Part shown: in pieces, positions 8,868-15,939 of the stretch | Position numbering within the stretch: position 1 is the first letter of the stretch | Layout: each line of letters begins with the position of its first letter | Program-made: the position numbers and the translations under genes | DNA from: a virus | Length of the DNA stretch: 30,166 nt | IMG/VR virus record: IMGVR_UViG_3300011271_000015 | Coordinates: 1 to 30,166 of that record | Direction: 5' to 3' (one strand) | Notes under the pieces: model-generated | Databases searched by the model: none | Told to the model about the DNA's origin: nothing | The model's input: the letters and a program-made list of their open reading frames with translations, nothing else

Positions 8868-10427
8868 TTATGACGGAGGATTGCCGGGAATGCTCATCAT
8901 TGTCCCCATCCCGCCAATGATATAGTTGGCATAGACGGCCGTAGGCGGCGGCGGTGTAATCTGAATGATCACCTGCGGCGGCCACGCCTGACTGGAAAGC
9001 AACCAGATCTTCGGCAGCGGCGGAAGAAGCCCCGGCTCGCATCCGGCCCATGCCATGCCGGCAATTCCGGCAACAGCCGGCGGCACTAACGGGACTGGCA
9101 CCGCATCAGCTTGTAGCGTTCTGCGATAGAGCGGCTGATCGAATGCCGCCAACCATCCTGTTGGCTGAGTCGGAACCGCAAATGAGAACGTTGCCTGATC
9201 AATTGGCCGGGCCGGTCGCTTAAGATAATCCTCCTGAAAACCTAGCCAGCCCAACGATTGGGGCGGCAATGCAACTGGCAGACTACCGCCATCCGCCTGC
9301 CGAGCTAGTTTCTTCGGCAAGTCATCGGCCGCGCCAAGCCAGCCGGTCGACGGCGCCACTACAACCGTTGTTGGAACGTTCTGAAACGGTCCAGGATCGG
9401 GTTGCAGTGGAATCCTTCTTGGCAATACATCCGTAGTCGAAAGCCATCCGGTAGGCGACGCTGCGACTGCGGCGGCCGGAGCATTTTGGAATGGCCCCGG
9501 ATCAGGCTGCACCGGACGCCGGCGTGGCAGCGGGTCGTCGCTGCTCCATGTCGCCTGAATGCGAGGCGGAACAAGAATCGGCGGGGCTCGCGGAAAATCC
9601 AGGATGGGCCGCTTAACCGGTCTCTCATCAAAAGCCTGCATCCAATCGGTGGCTGGCGTGACCGCAAAAGCCGGCGGCACCAGAGGACGCGACGAACCCG
9701 CGTCCAAGAACACCTGCCGGCGCGGAATTGGCGTATCGTCTTTGCTAAACCAGCCAGTAGGCGCACCGCCAGTAGCCGCAGCCACGATCTCAGCCGCTAC
9801 AGCTGATCCATCATACCCCCCGACAGGGGCATTCCATAATACTGCGGTAGATACCGAACCAGTTCTAGTCTGAGTTTGTGAATCGACGTTCTGTGTATCG
9901 CTGAGATGAAACTGTTGTGTCCAGCCGGTTCCTGCCACAATAATGGCAGCGCCGCCTCCCGTGTCAACCCCAAATCCGGCCAACACTTCAGACGTGGTGG
10001 CTGGCGCAGCATTCAATGTCATTGAGAATGCTGAACTATTGGTGTTCACAGTGCCGGTTATGGTAGCGCCTACCGGCGTGCTCGTATTGTAGCCGGTATA
10101 AGTGAAAACGTGGACAACGCCTTCGGCGGTGCCATCCGAAGGCATGTTGCCTACGGTTACGGTCATGGACGCCCCTGTCGTTACAGGAGCAGTCCACAAT
10201 ATGGTAAAATGACCAAAGTTCTGAGGATCAGGACCAGCTTGTAATTGCTTGGTCCAAGTTAACCCTCCTCCACTTATAGAAGGAAGGAGAGAATTATTAG
10301 ATGACTGAAGAGTAGCAACAACGACAACCAGCGAGTTATCGGCTGGCGTAAAGGCAGCTGTGGTTACTGACGTTGCAGCGCCAGGCGCCTTGACGGTAGT
10401 CCCGACATTAGTGCGGGCGAGCGCCAT
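8868..10427 (-). CDS. Virion-associated tandem-repeat protein
   Basis: This 519-residue protein sits between the small virion genes and the tail genes. Residues 1-215 look like a secreted-style beta-sandwich: Thr/Ser/Gly-rich strands, GGGLTWTKQ, ILWTAPV and a second repeat of the strand pattern with WNAPVGG. Residues about 224-450 are seven imperfect copies of a 31-36 residue unit, with a Trp near the start (W226, 262, 294, 328, 363, 394, 425), then acidic residues, a P-[RK]-[RK] basic motif and a proline-rich linker ending in P-P or A-P. Copies 3 and 4 share the exact string QPDPGPFQN. The C-terminus contains PPPP and Gly/Met-rich segments. I do not recognise the family. A tail-tube or head-surface protein is plausible from its position. 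Confidence 0.7.
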   Translation of the reverse strand: MALARTNVGTTVKAPGAATSVTTAAFTPADNSLVVVVATLQSSNNSLLPSISGGGLTWTKQLQAGPDPQNFGHFTILWTAPVTTGASMTVTVGNMPSDGTAEGVVHVFTYTGYNTSTPVGATITGTVNTNSSAFSMTLNAAPATTSEVLAGFGVDTGGGAAIIVAGTGWTQQFHLSDTQNVDSQTQTRTGSVSTAVLWNAPVGGYDGSAVAAEIVAAATGGAPTGWFSKDDTPIPRRQVFLDAGSSRPLVPPAFAVTPATDWMQAFDERPVKRPILDFPRAPPILVPPRIQATWSSDDPLPRRRPVQPDPGPFQNAPAAAVAASPTGWLSTTDVLPRRIPLQPDPGPFQNVPTTVVVAPSTGWLGAADDLPKKLARQADGGSLPVALPPQSLGWLGFQEDYLKRPARPIDQATFSFAVPTQPTGWLAAFDQPLYRRTLQADAVPVPLVPPAVAGIAGMAWAGCEPGLLPPLPKIWLLSSQAWPPQVIIQITPPPPTAVYANYIIGGMGTMMSIPGNPPS

Positions 10428-10442
10428 TCATCATGCCAACCG

Positions 10443-10802
10443 TCAGGCCGGATGCAGGAAGAAATCGTTGAACTGACTGGAAATCGCCGTGTCGATATGA
10501 GCATCCGTCACAAGCGCCGCCTGCGTCGCCGCATTGCCCGACGTAAGCGCCACGGTTCCATTGGCCGTCGCATCGTTGATTACGTTGCTATCAGTCGCTA
10601 CGCCGAGCGCGAATAGCACGGCCGCACTGGTCGGCGCCCCAAGGGCGTTCACGGCAAACTGCGACCGTTGCGCATGAAAGGGCACCGCGGTCGGACTTTC
10701 CGTCATGATCGCTTCGCACGCCGCAATCATCGACATCTCGACGCGATTACGAAAGCCGGAATCCTGAGCAAGCAGGAACTTGTCGTTGTAGGAGACAGCC
10801 AT
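10443..10802 (-). CDS. Conserved phage virion-region protein, function unknown
   Basis: This 119-residue protein has an N-terminus (MAVSYNDKFLLAQDSGFRNRVEMSMIAACEAI) predicted to be two helices. A central helix with a P-F-H-A-Q-R motif follows, then an Ala/Thr-rich stretch and a short helical C-terminus ending in DIDTAISSQFNDFF. Proteins of this appearance (YNDK...AQD..F..RV.MA...AA) recur in phage structural clusters. I cannot assign a role. Its stop lies 15 bases above the repeat-protein start, and its start follows the secreted-protein gene stop by 1 base. Confidence 0.62.
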   Translation of the reverse strand: MAVSYNDKFLLAQDSGFRNRVEMSMIAACEAIMTESPTAVPFHAQRSQFAVNALGAPTSAAVLFALGVATDSNVINDATANGTVALTSGNAATQAALVTDAHIDTAISSQFNDFFLHPA

Positions 10803-10803
10803 A

Positions 10804-11190
10804 TCATTGCAACTTAAAATCAGAGATGGCGCTTGGGGCGCTTAAAGGGATGAGCACCGTATTGCTCCCTGGTGAGAAGTCAGGCGGGGTCGCTGTATCT
10901 TGAACGACAAGCACAAAGGAATGACCAGGCGTGACGTTCGCGGCGCAGGTCCCTGTTGCGGTTGTCGGCGGAATGGTGGTCGGGCAAGGCACCGCGGTCC
11001 CGTTATTGCAAGTGCCGCCCGGGACCGGGACGCTCATGTCGCAAAGCTGAAGACCACCGATCTGTGTGAGCGGCAAAGCCGTCCCATCAGTTCTTGTGGT
11101 CGGCCACGTCCACGTCGCCACCTTGGTTACGGCGAGAGCCGGCGTAGCGCTTAGGATGATGGCGGCGGCCGTAAAAAGCATTTTCCGCAT
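10804..11190 (-). CDS. Secreted protein with signal peptide, FN3/Ig-like
   Basis: This 128-residue protein begins MRKMLFTAAAIILSATPALA, a clear Sec signal peptide with a likely cut after ALA. The mature ~108 residues are beta-rich: a W-T-W-P-T strand, DGTALPLTQIGGLQLCD, four cysteines that could make two disulfides (CDMSV, GTCNN, PCPTT, GTCAA), and a strand HSFVLVVQDTATP. The order of strands resembles a small fibronectin-III or Ig-like domain. The start is supported by a GGGAG ribosome site 7 bases upstream. An exported protein inside a virion operon is unusual. It may alter the infected cell surface (for example superinfection exclusion) or be a chitinase-like accessory domain. Both are guesses. 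Confidence 0.68.
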   Translation of the reverse strand: MRKMLFTAAAIILSATPALAVTKVATWTWPTTRTDGTALPLTQIGGLQLCDMSVPVPGGTCNNGTAVPCPTTIPPTTATGTCAANVTPGHSFVLVVQDTATPPDFSPGSNTVLIPLSAPSAISDFKLQ

Positions 11191-11246
11191 GTTGGTCTCC
11201 CAAAATAGTTCGACGGCGGAATTTCCGCACGAATGGTTTAGCTTTC

Positions 11247-11537
11247 CTACGCTTTATGGCCGTGACGTTCATTCCATATCTTGTGCGTGAAACCTATGCC
11301 GACTTCCGGCATTCCGGGCGCATCGCGCTTCTGCCAGCCGGTAGCGTTCTGACACTTAGTGCATGACACCCGGATGTCGTTCTCGTTCTCGGCGTGCAGC
11401 TCCTCACGGTAGTCAGGATCATGCTCCCACTGACCGTGCTCGTCCCGGCGCTGCTGACGATGATCTTCCGGGGTGAGGTGTTTGCGGGTCTGCTCGACGG
11501 CTGGCGCACCGCAATGCTTGCAGGGGTGAAGGCTCAT
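11247..11537 (-). CDS. Zinc-ribbon protein, Lar-like (restriction alleviation) candidate
   Basis: This 96-residue protein has PCKHCG at residues 5-10, a long charged His/Glu/Asp linker, then SCTKC (about 58-62) and a closing W-N-E-R motif. The order CxxCG, CxxC, then WN-R is that of the Lar-like restriction-alleviation family of phages, small proteins that modulate host type I restriction. The linker is longer than in typical members. Its first four bases overlap the stop of the upstream zinc protein (ATGA), so the pair is translationally coupled. The family call is tentative, but zinc binding is well supported by the cysteines. Confidence 0.62.
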   Translation of the reverse strand: MSLHPCKHCGAPAVEQTRKHLTPEDHRQQRRDEHGQWEHDPDYREELHAENENDIRVSCTKCQNATGWQKRDAPGMPEVGIGFTHKIWNERHGHKA

Positions 11538-11803
11538 ATCATGCTCCTGAATCTCTCGCGGGCTTCCGCTTCCTCAATCTTCCTCATGAAGTGCTTGCAC
11601 GTCCGGTGACACTCAGGACTGTCGCACACGAAACCGCCGCCCCGATAATCATCGCAGTTGGGGCAACGATTGAGATTGATCATCTCTTTCGGCTTAACAA
11701 AGTGATAGCTTTCACAGTGGCAGCACTTGAAGAAGTCCTGTTCGATGATGCCCCGCTTGCCCTCCGGGTCATTGATTTGGCTATAGCCGGCCGAAAACCG
11801 CAT
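11534..11803 (-). CDS. Small zinc-finger phage protein
   Basis: This 89-residue protein has eight cysteines in four pairs: KCCHCES, RCPNC, VCDSPEC and HRTCKHF. It also contains HFVKPKE and a charged C-terminal helix (RKIEEAEARERFRSM). The pattern suggests two zinc sites. Small proteins with this C-x-x-C...HFVKP...CxxC...CD arrangement occur in phage virion regions, but I know of no role. Its stop overlaps the start of the Lar-like gene, and its own start lies 4 bases after the stop of the 162-residue virion protein. Confidence 0.65.
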   Translation of the reverse strand: MRFSAGYSQINDPEGKRGIIEQDFFKCCHCESYHFVKPKEMINLNRCPNCDDYRGGGFVCDSPECHRTCKHFMRKIEEAEARERFRSMI

Positions 11804-11807
11804 TCGC

Positions 11808-12296
11808 CTATTCCGTCATAAACCCGCTGACTACAGCCGTGCTGGAATAGCTCGACGCGACCGGAGACTTGGCGCGTATCACTGGACCAGCGAGGTTGAC
11901 GGCCGGCACGATGATGGACGACTTATCGTCGCGGAACTGGACGCGCCAGGATTGACGCTGGTTGAGCGGCATCGCCCATTGATTGGAACTCGCCGTCACG
12001 GTCGGTTCGGCCGTGTAATTTGCCGTGTAGGTGAGGAGCGCCGCCGCATCGCTATCGTCCGTCGTTGGCGTCAAAGCCGAACCGGTTCCAGCCGCCGTCA
12101 TCTTGTCGATGGAGTAAGACACAGGACCGTCTGTGGTCGACGGGGCGCCATCCTGACCGATGGTAAATTCCGTCAGCCACCCCCGCCGAAGCGTGGTTGC
12201 GCCGGTCGCAGCGTTGATACCGAGCAAGGTCTTGAACGCGCTCGTAAGCGATTGCTGCGAACCGGCATTGAGGTTGCTGACCTTATAGATCGGCAT
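11808..12296 (-). CDS. Virion-associated protein, possible head or tail decoration
   Basis: This 162-residue protein starts MPIYKVSNLNAGSQQSL, followed by a helix-like FKTLLGI, RRGWLTEFTIGQDG and alternating Thr/Ala/Ser-rich strands, with a W-R-V-Q-F-R-D-D strand near residue 128. The composition (neutral, beta-rich, few charges) fits a minor virion or decoration protein. A GGAG ribosome site sits 6 bases before the ATG. It lies in the set of small genes between the capsid and tail genes, each with its own Shine-Dalgarno or coupled start, as expected for abundant structural proteins. There is no specific homology I can name. Confidence 0.62.
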   Translation of the reverse strand: MPIYKVSNLNAGSQQSLTSAFKTLLGINAATGATTLRRGWLTEFTIGQDGAPSTTDGPVSYSIDKMTAAGTGSALTPTTDDSDAAALLTYTANYTAEPTVTASSNQWAMPLNQRQSWRVQFRDDKSSIIVPAVNLAGPVIRAKSPVASSYSSTAVVSGFMTE

Positions 12297-12305
12297 GACG
12301 TTCTC

Positions 12306-12857
12306 CTATCTAGCCAACGCTGCGGCGGCCAACACGGGCGCCATGTGACTGTTGAACTTGGCGGTGCGACTTTCGAGATCGGCATGCGCTTCCGCCAACT
12401 TCGCTTCGCGCTCATCCAGCGCCTTCAGACGCACCTCATGAGACGTCCTTGCGGCATCAAGTTCTTTCTGAAATCCGGCCACCCCAGAAGCATGCAGGGC
12501 CTGCTTCACCCGCAAATCGTCCTCGCGCTCTTGAAGCGATGCAGCAGCTTTGGCGTGAGCATCGATCCGCTTGCGAAGATCAGCATCCGTCTTGGCGAGA
12601 CGACCCTCTACCTCATCACGATGCGCCTTTGTTTGAATGGCAAGCCGCTCGGCCTCAGCGCGATTAGCTTCGGACTGCCTGACCGCCTCCATGGCCGCAT
12701 TGGCTCTTTCAACGGCAGCATCCTTTTCCGTACTGATCTCTTTCAGAAAATCCGCCGCCGCTTTGGTTTTCGGGTTGCCGACCATATCCAACAACGCCCA
12801 TACGCCGCGCATCTCGCTGGTGGTCACGTCCGGCATAATGGTGTTCTGAAAGGGCAT
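12306..12857 (-). CDS. Coiled-coil virion-region protein
   Basis: This 183-residue protein is counted from ATG 12857 (MPFQNTIMPDVTTSEMRG). An upstream in-frame GTG at 12914 would overlap the previous gene by 50 bases and is less likely. After a short N-terminal segment, residues about 40-165 are a continuous amphipathic helix rich in Ala, Glu, Lys and Arg (for example AVERANAAMEAVRQSEANRAE), a strong coiled-coil prediction. There are no cysteines, membrane segments or catalytic motifs. It could be a trimeric fibre stalk, a head-tail spacer or a chaperone. Nothing in the sequence decides between these. Confidence 0.62.
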   Translation of the reverse strand: MPFQNTIMPDVTTSEMRGVWALLDMVGNPKTKAAADFLKEISTEKDAAVERANAAMEAVRQSEANRAEAERLAIQTKAHRDEVEGRLAKTDADLRKRIDAHAKAAASLQEREDDLRVKQALHASGVAGFQKELDAARTSHEVRLKALDEREAKLAEAHADLESRTAKFNSHMAPVLAAAALAR

Positions 12858-12864
12858 AGCCGGC

Positions 12865-13185
12865 CTACGTGCTGAGGATGACCGCGACTTTGAAACTTTG
12901 GCCTTTGGGGACACCGAAGTATTCCGTCTGGTTGGCCGCTAGTCTCGCCGTTCCGCTCGCACCAGCCGCTACGGCAGTCGGATTGAGACCAAACTCAATC
13001 GCGCAGATGCTATCCGCATGCAGCCGCACAAACCGCGTAGCGGTGTTGAACGCTGCCGATTGAGTGTTGCCGCCGGTGTTGACAATGGCCTGTTCGGCCA
13101 ACGGAGGCTGGGCAGCAAACTGCCCGACCCGCCCCGCCGGCCCGATCTCGACCTCGGCGAACTCGGTGATGTAGAGGAAGGCCAT
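12865..13185 (-). CDS. Small conserved virion protein
   Basis: This 106-residue protein begins MAFLYITEFAEVE. It contains QPPLAEQAIVNTGG, SAAFNTATRFVRLHAD, a FGLNPTA turn and ends with TEYFGVPKGQSFKVAVI. Beta-rich proteins with this F-N-x-x-T-x-x-V-R-x-x-x-D and E-Y-F-G-V pattern recur next to phage capsid genes and are probably virion surface or decoration subunits (family knowledge, role uncertain). Its ATG overlaps the preceding stop (TGATG), so translation is coupled to the 73-residue gene upstream. Confidence 0.68.
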   Translation of the reverse strand: MAFLYITEFAEVEIGPAGRVGQFAAQPPLAEQAIVNTGGNTQSAAFNTATRFVRLHADSICAIEFGLNPTAVAAGASGTARLAANQTEYFGVPKGQSFKVAVILST

Positions 13186-13406
13186 CAGACGCCACCCGCG
13201 CCGAGCGACCGCAGCGCCGCCGTGAACGTATCAACGCCGCACTTGTTGGCTAGCGCCGAGACGAGACAAGCGCGGTAATGCGTGATGGCAGCAGAATTTG
13301 CGGTCGTCTGAGTTGCGCCAGCGGCAGCAATGGCGGCCTGATGCGCGCCCTCACTTGCCCTCACGGTAGAGTCATGCGCCAACACGCCGGTCTGAACCTG
13401 GCTCAC
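13185..13406 (-). CDS. Small Ala-rich virion-region protein with GTG start
   Basis: This 73-residue protein (VSQVQTGVLAHDSTVRASEG... ending LRSLGAGGV) starts at a GTG that overlaps the upstream stop as GTGA (13403-13406). The same frame stays open upstream to 14078, but that upper part reads as an arginine/cysteine-rich nonsense protein, so the GTG is the credible start. It is Ala/Thr-rich, probably helical, with two cysteines (RACLVSALANKCGV). It shares the start E-G-x-x-Q style with the neighbouring 103-residue protein (ASEGAHQAA compared with AAEGVRQSA), which suggests an old duplication. Confidence 0.6.
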   Translation of the reverse strand: MSQVQTGVLAHDSTVRASEGAHQAAIAAAGATQTTANSAAITHYRACLVSALANKCGVDTFTAALRSLGAGGV

Positions 13407-13714
13407 CCGATTGCTCCCAGCGTCGCAATGTTGCCGCCGATCAGAGAGAACGACCCGATATCGCCAATAATGACGTTGCCGGGGTTTGGCGTGCCAGAAT
13501 TCGGGATCGTGTAGCCGACCGCGCCGGCGGTGCTGGCCGCCGCATTCGCCGAAGTGATGAAGGCGTTGTCGGCAGCTTCGAGTGCAGTCAGGTAGGCCGC
13601 AAGGTTGGCTGGATTGAAGGCATAAGTATTGAACGCCGCCAGCTTGGCAGACTGGCGCACGCCCTCCGCAGCTCGCACCGCAGTGATGAACGTGAATTCC
13701 GATGCGGTCGCCAT
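13403..13714 (-). CDS. Small conserved virion-region protein
   Basis: This 103-residue protein starts MATASEFTFITAVRAAEGVRQSAKLAAF. It is helical in its first ~65 residues (Ala-rich, TALEAADNAFITSANAAAS) and ends in a Gly/Asn/Pro-rich region with short strands (GNVIIGDIGSFSLIGGNIATLG). A GGGA ribosome site lies 6 bases before the ATG. This type of protein is common in phage head/tail gene sets of related hosts, but I cannot name a function. It is coupled to the downstream GTG gene by a 4-base overlap. Confidence 0.64.
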   Translation of the reverse strand: MATASEFTFITAVRAAEGVRQSAKLAAFNTYAFNPANLAAYLTALEAADNAFITSANAAASTAGAVGYTIPNSGTPNPGNVIIGDIGSFSLIGGNIATLGAIG

Positions 13715-13723
13715 GATGTTCCC

Positions 13724-13936
13724 TTACGGCGGCAGCCGCGCCGCATAAACCTGCCGGATGTTCGCCAGCAAGCTGTCCAACAGCGTCATGCGGGTGATGA
13801 GTGCAGAGTCGATCGCAACCGTGACGGCGCCGCCATCCGCAGCAGCCCCGCCCACCTTGTTCCTGTGATCGACGCGATCCGACTTCAGCGAAGCCGCCGC
13901 ATCGAGAGTTCCTGTGACCCAAGTATCGATCGCCAT
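13724..13936 (-). CDS. Small virion-region protein
   Basis: This 70-residue protein (MAIDTWVTGTLDAAASLKSD...) has a GGAG ribosome site 6 bases upstream of the ATG. It ends in an amphipathic helix (LITRMTLLDSLLANIRQVYAARL). It has no cysteine or membrane segment. It fits the run of small capsid-to-tail genes with 3-10 base spacing. It is not recognised. Confidence 0.55.
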   Translation of the reverse strand: MAIDTWVTGTLDAAASLKSDRVDHRNKVGGAAADGGAVTVAIDSALITRMTLLDSLLANIRQVYAARLPP

Positions 13937-13939
13937 CGA

Positions 13940-14512
13940 TCACTCCACGAAGTCGCATTCCAAGGCAATGATGCCGGCCGTAACAGTAAGCGCCGTCGTC
14001 AGCTTCATGATGATGTCGAAGAAACCGCCCGGATCGGACAGGAACTGCGTGCAACCGAGATTTACCAGCACCTGCCATAGCGGCAAATTCTGATGCGCCG
14101 CCGTGAAGGTGTTATTGAACGTAATGTCCAGCTGCTTTTGCGTAGCCGTCAGAGACTGCGCCGCGACGAACAACTTGTTATCGGCCGGGCCTGAAGTCTG
14201 CACAACCGGATTGGCGAGTTGCGAAAAGGCGAACTGCGTGCCGTCTGTCAGGCTGTCACTGAACGCAATCCCGATATCGCCAGCGCCGGCCGTCGAGGCC
14301 GTAAAGATATTCAGCAGCACCTTCTTGATCTTGGCATTCACCGGAATACGGGCAAGCCGGTAGATCGAGCCAATGGAGTCGCCAACCACGCCGGTCAGCG
14401 AATCGTTGAGAACATGCAGCGGACCTTCGGCGCCCTCGCCCCTGGTCGGGACGAAAGTCGGCGTAGCATCCCAGTTAATGATTGAAGGAGATTTCGTGGT
14501 AACGACGGCCAT
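13940..14512 (-). CDS. Beta-rich virion protein, function unknown
   Basis: This 190-residue protein has an N-terminal MAVVTTKSPSIINWDATP followed by GEGAEGPLHVLNDSL. Regular strands of hydrophobic, Thr and Ser residues come next (SIGSIYRLARIPVNAKIKKVLLN, AGDIGIAFSD). The C-terminal third is TALTVTAGIIALECDFVE. The phrase Y-R-L-A-R-I-P-x-x-A-x-I-K matches a pattern seen in phage proteins encoded next to the capsid gene, possibly a head-fibre or decoration subunit. A GAGGA ribosome site is present. It is probably a virion component, and the exact role is open. Confidence 0.66.
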   Translation of the reverse strand: MAVVTTKSPSIINWDATPTFVPTRGEGAEGPLHVLNDSLTGVVGDSIGSIYRLARIPVNAKIKKVLLNIFTASTAGAGDIGIAFSDSLTDGTQFAFSQLANPVVQTSGPADNKLFVAAQSLTATQKQLDITFNNTFTAAHQNLPLWQVLVNLGCTQFLSDPGGFFDIIMKLTTALTVTAGIIALECDFVE

Positions 14513-14522
14513 GGCCTATTCC

Positions 14523-14747
14523 TCAGATGGTCGGAGGTGTGATGAACAGCGCATCGCTCTCGATCGCGCGCGTGAATGCTTCCAGCGCGATCACGCATGC
14601 CTTGATCGTGACCGGGTTGCTGCTCGCATCCAGGGTGTTGAACCGGAATTCAAAATCACCGGCTGACGGAGCATTGACACCCGTCGTAAAATCGGAGATT
14701 CGAAAACCGTCCTTCCCGGTCGTGATGGTGAGGCTTATCGCTGCCAT
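14523..14747 (-). CDS. Small virion-region protein next to the capsid gene
   Basis: This 74-residue protein (MAAISLTITTGKDGFRISDFTTG...) consists mainly of alternating strands, with a central FEFRFNTLDASSNPVTI and a C-terminal helix (ACVIALEAFTRAIESDALF). A GGGG-type ribosome site sits 6 bases before the ATG. Its place directly after the major capsid gene is where short-tailed phages often encode a decoration protein. I regard that as possible, not shown. Confidence 0.58.
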   Translation of the reverse strand: MAAISLTITTGKDGFRISDFTTGVNAPSAGDFEFRFNTLDASSNPVTIKACVIALEAFTRAIESDALFITPPTI

Positions 14748-14756
14748 CGCTCACCC

Positions 14757-15698
14757 CTACGGCGTCACGTCAGTAGCTGCCGACGCATCGGCGCACAGCA
14801 CCTGCAACAGCCGGCCTGGCTCCAGGCGAGTCGCGCCGGAAACCATGCCGGTCCAAATCTGGTAGGGCAGCGACGACAGGTCGAAGCGCTGAGTGATGTT
14901 GTTCTCGACATCTTTCCAGATCCCAAGGTAGATGCCGGACTGCACCCAGGCGATGTTCTGGCGGACGCTTGCGGTCGAGATGAGACGCTCTGAGTAGACG
15001 ATGTCCCAGCCCATGAAGCGGGTCACCTTGCCCTCGATCAGGGTCGGACGGTCGGCGCCGGTGAAGTCGGTCGACACCACCTGCACCTGATTGAGAAGAT
15101 CGCTCTCGCCCTGACTGTTGGTGATCCAGGTCAACGGCTCGTCGTCCACCGGCACCTGCAGCTTGCGCATGGCGCGCTTGGCTTCGATCATCTTGGCAAC
15201 GGTCAGGCCGGAAGCCGCAGAAGAACTGAAAGTCGAAGGAATCTGAAAACCTGCGCTGGTGACGGTCGATCCGGTGTTGAACACCTCCGCCGAAAGGCCG
15301 CCGGCATCGGCGCCGATCTGCGAGCTGGCGAAAGCCGCACCGATAAGACGGTCGTCCCATTCGCGCGCCACGGCCGCGGAAGCCACGGTCACATACTGTG
15401 CCTGCGGATCCATGTTCAGGTCGACCTTGTCGAAGCGGTCGATGAGCTGCTGGGCTTCCTTCGGCTGGGGGAAAACCCACCGACGGGTGAAATCCACGTC
15501 CTGGCGATCGAGCGGCGCAAACCGTCCGGACGGCGCGCGCATCTGGATAGCGCCAATGTACTGGACCGGTGAGGCCTGTTTGCCGAAGTGCGCCCCCTCC
15601 ATGCACTTGCCGCGCAGCTTGGATTGCGTCTGTTGCAGCTTGACACGAAGCAGGGTCGAAAATTCCGTAACGAACAGTTTGAAAAGGTTCTCGGACAT
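14757..15698 (-). CDS. Major capsid protein
   Basis: This 313-residue protein is counted from ATG 15698 (MSENLFKLFVTEFSTLLRVK). The frame is open to 15836, but the extra 46 residues are basic and unlike a protein start. Features of HK97-fold podovirus capsids are seen: an N-terminal helix with KLQQTQSKLRG, a YIGAI and PLDRQDVDFTRRWVFP strand region, FDKVDLNMDPQAQYV, AREWDDRLIGAA, a central AKMIEAKRAMRKLQVP spine-helix, PLTWITNSQGESDLL, and a strand FMGWDIVYSERL followed by WVQSGIYLGIWKDV. Its position after scaffold and portal agrees with assembly order. Upstream lies a 241-base untranslated region with a strong hairpin and copy 2 of the repeated element, which is fitting for the most abundant virion protein. 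Confidence 0.9.
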   Translation of the reverse strand: MSENLFKLFVTEFSTLLRVKLQQTQSKLRGKCMEGAHFGKQASPVQYIGAIQMRAPSGRFAPLDRQDVDFTRRWVFPQPKEAQQLIDRFDKVDLNMDPQAQYVTVASAAVAREWDDRLIGAAFASSQIGADAGGLSAEVFNTGSTVTSAGFQIPSTFSSSAASGLTVAKMIEAKRAMRKLQVPVDDEPLTWITNSQGESDLLNQVQVVSTDFTGADRPTLIEGKVTRFMGWDIVYSERLISTASVRQNIAWVQSGIYLGIWKDVENNITQRFDLSSLPYQIWTGMVSGATRLEPGRLLQVLCADASAATDVTP

Positions 15699-15833
15699 GG
15701 CTAACCCACGTTGGAGTTGGTCGAATGTCGGAGCCTTGTCTCGCCAAGCGAGGGGCCAACGTTCGGCCTTGTCCTTGCGGGGGCCTGCTAACTTACGGAC
15801 GCGATCTTGCCGGCCGGGCCGGGATCGTATTGC

Positions 15834-15866
15834 CACGGCGGCTTGCCGGAATACCGGGCCGCCGTG
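15834..15866 (-). promoter_or_regulatory. Two-step hairpin in the capsid-gene leader
   Basis: CACGGCGGC (15834-15842) pairs perfectly with GCCGCCGTG (15858-15866). Inside it a second CCGG-AATA-CCGG stem can form. A further GC-rich inverted repeat sits next to it, near 15803-15827. The structure lies about 135 bases upstream of the capsid ATG and downstream of copy 2 of the repeated element. There is no U-run on the minus strand, so an ordinary terminator is unlikely. An mRNA-stabilising 5' structure or processing site fits better. I see no gene in 15699-15939. Confidence 0.5.
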
Positions 15867-15927
15867 ATTTCTGGATGCGACGTCAGGAGAACACGCAGGC
15901 AGGAGGATGGGGAACGAAAGTCACGCC

Positions 15928-15938
15928 GGCAACGCACC
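15928..15938 (-). promoter_or_regulatory. Repeated 11-base element, copy 2
   Basis: GGTGCGTTGCC on the minus strand, 1 base after the stop codon of the Cys-rich gene at 15940 and 229 bases upstream of the capsid start. The downstream flank GGCGT resembles copies 1 and 3 (GGAAG, GGATA). If this is a promoter, the capsid message would begin with a long structured leader. Confidence 0.5.
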
Positions 15939-15939
15939 G

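Noticed and set aside
13185-14078. 297-residue minus-strand frame
   Set aside because: Only its last 73 codons, from the GTG at 13406, read as protein. The rest overlaps two better-supported genes and is Arg/Cys/His-rich.
14770-15759. 329-residue frame overlapping the capsid gene
   Set aside because: Arg/Ala/Gly-rich alternative frame of the major capsid gene.
15834-15866. Rho-independent terminator before the capsid gene
   Set aside because: No T-run follows the stem in the direction of transcription.
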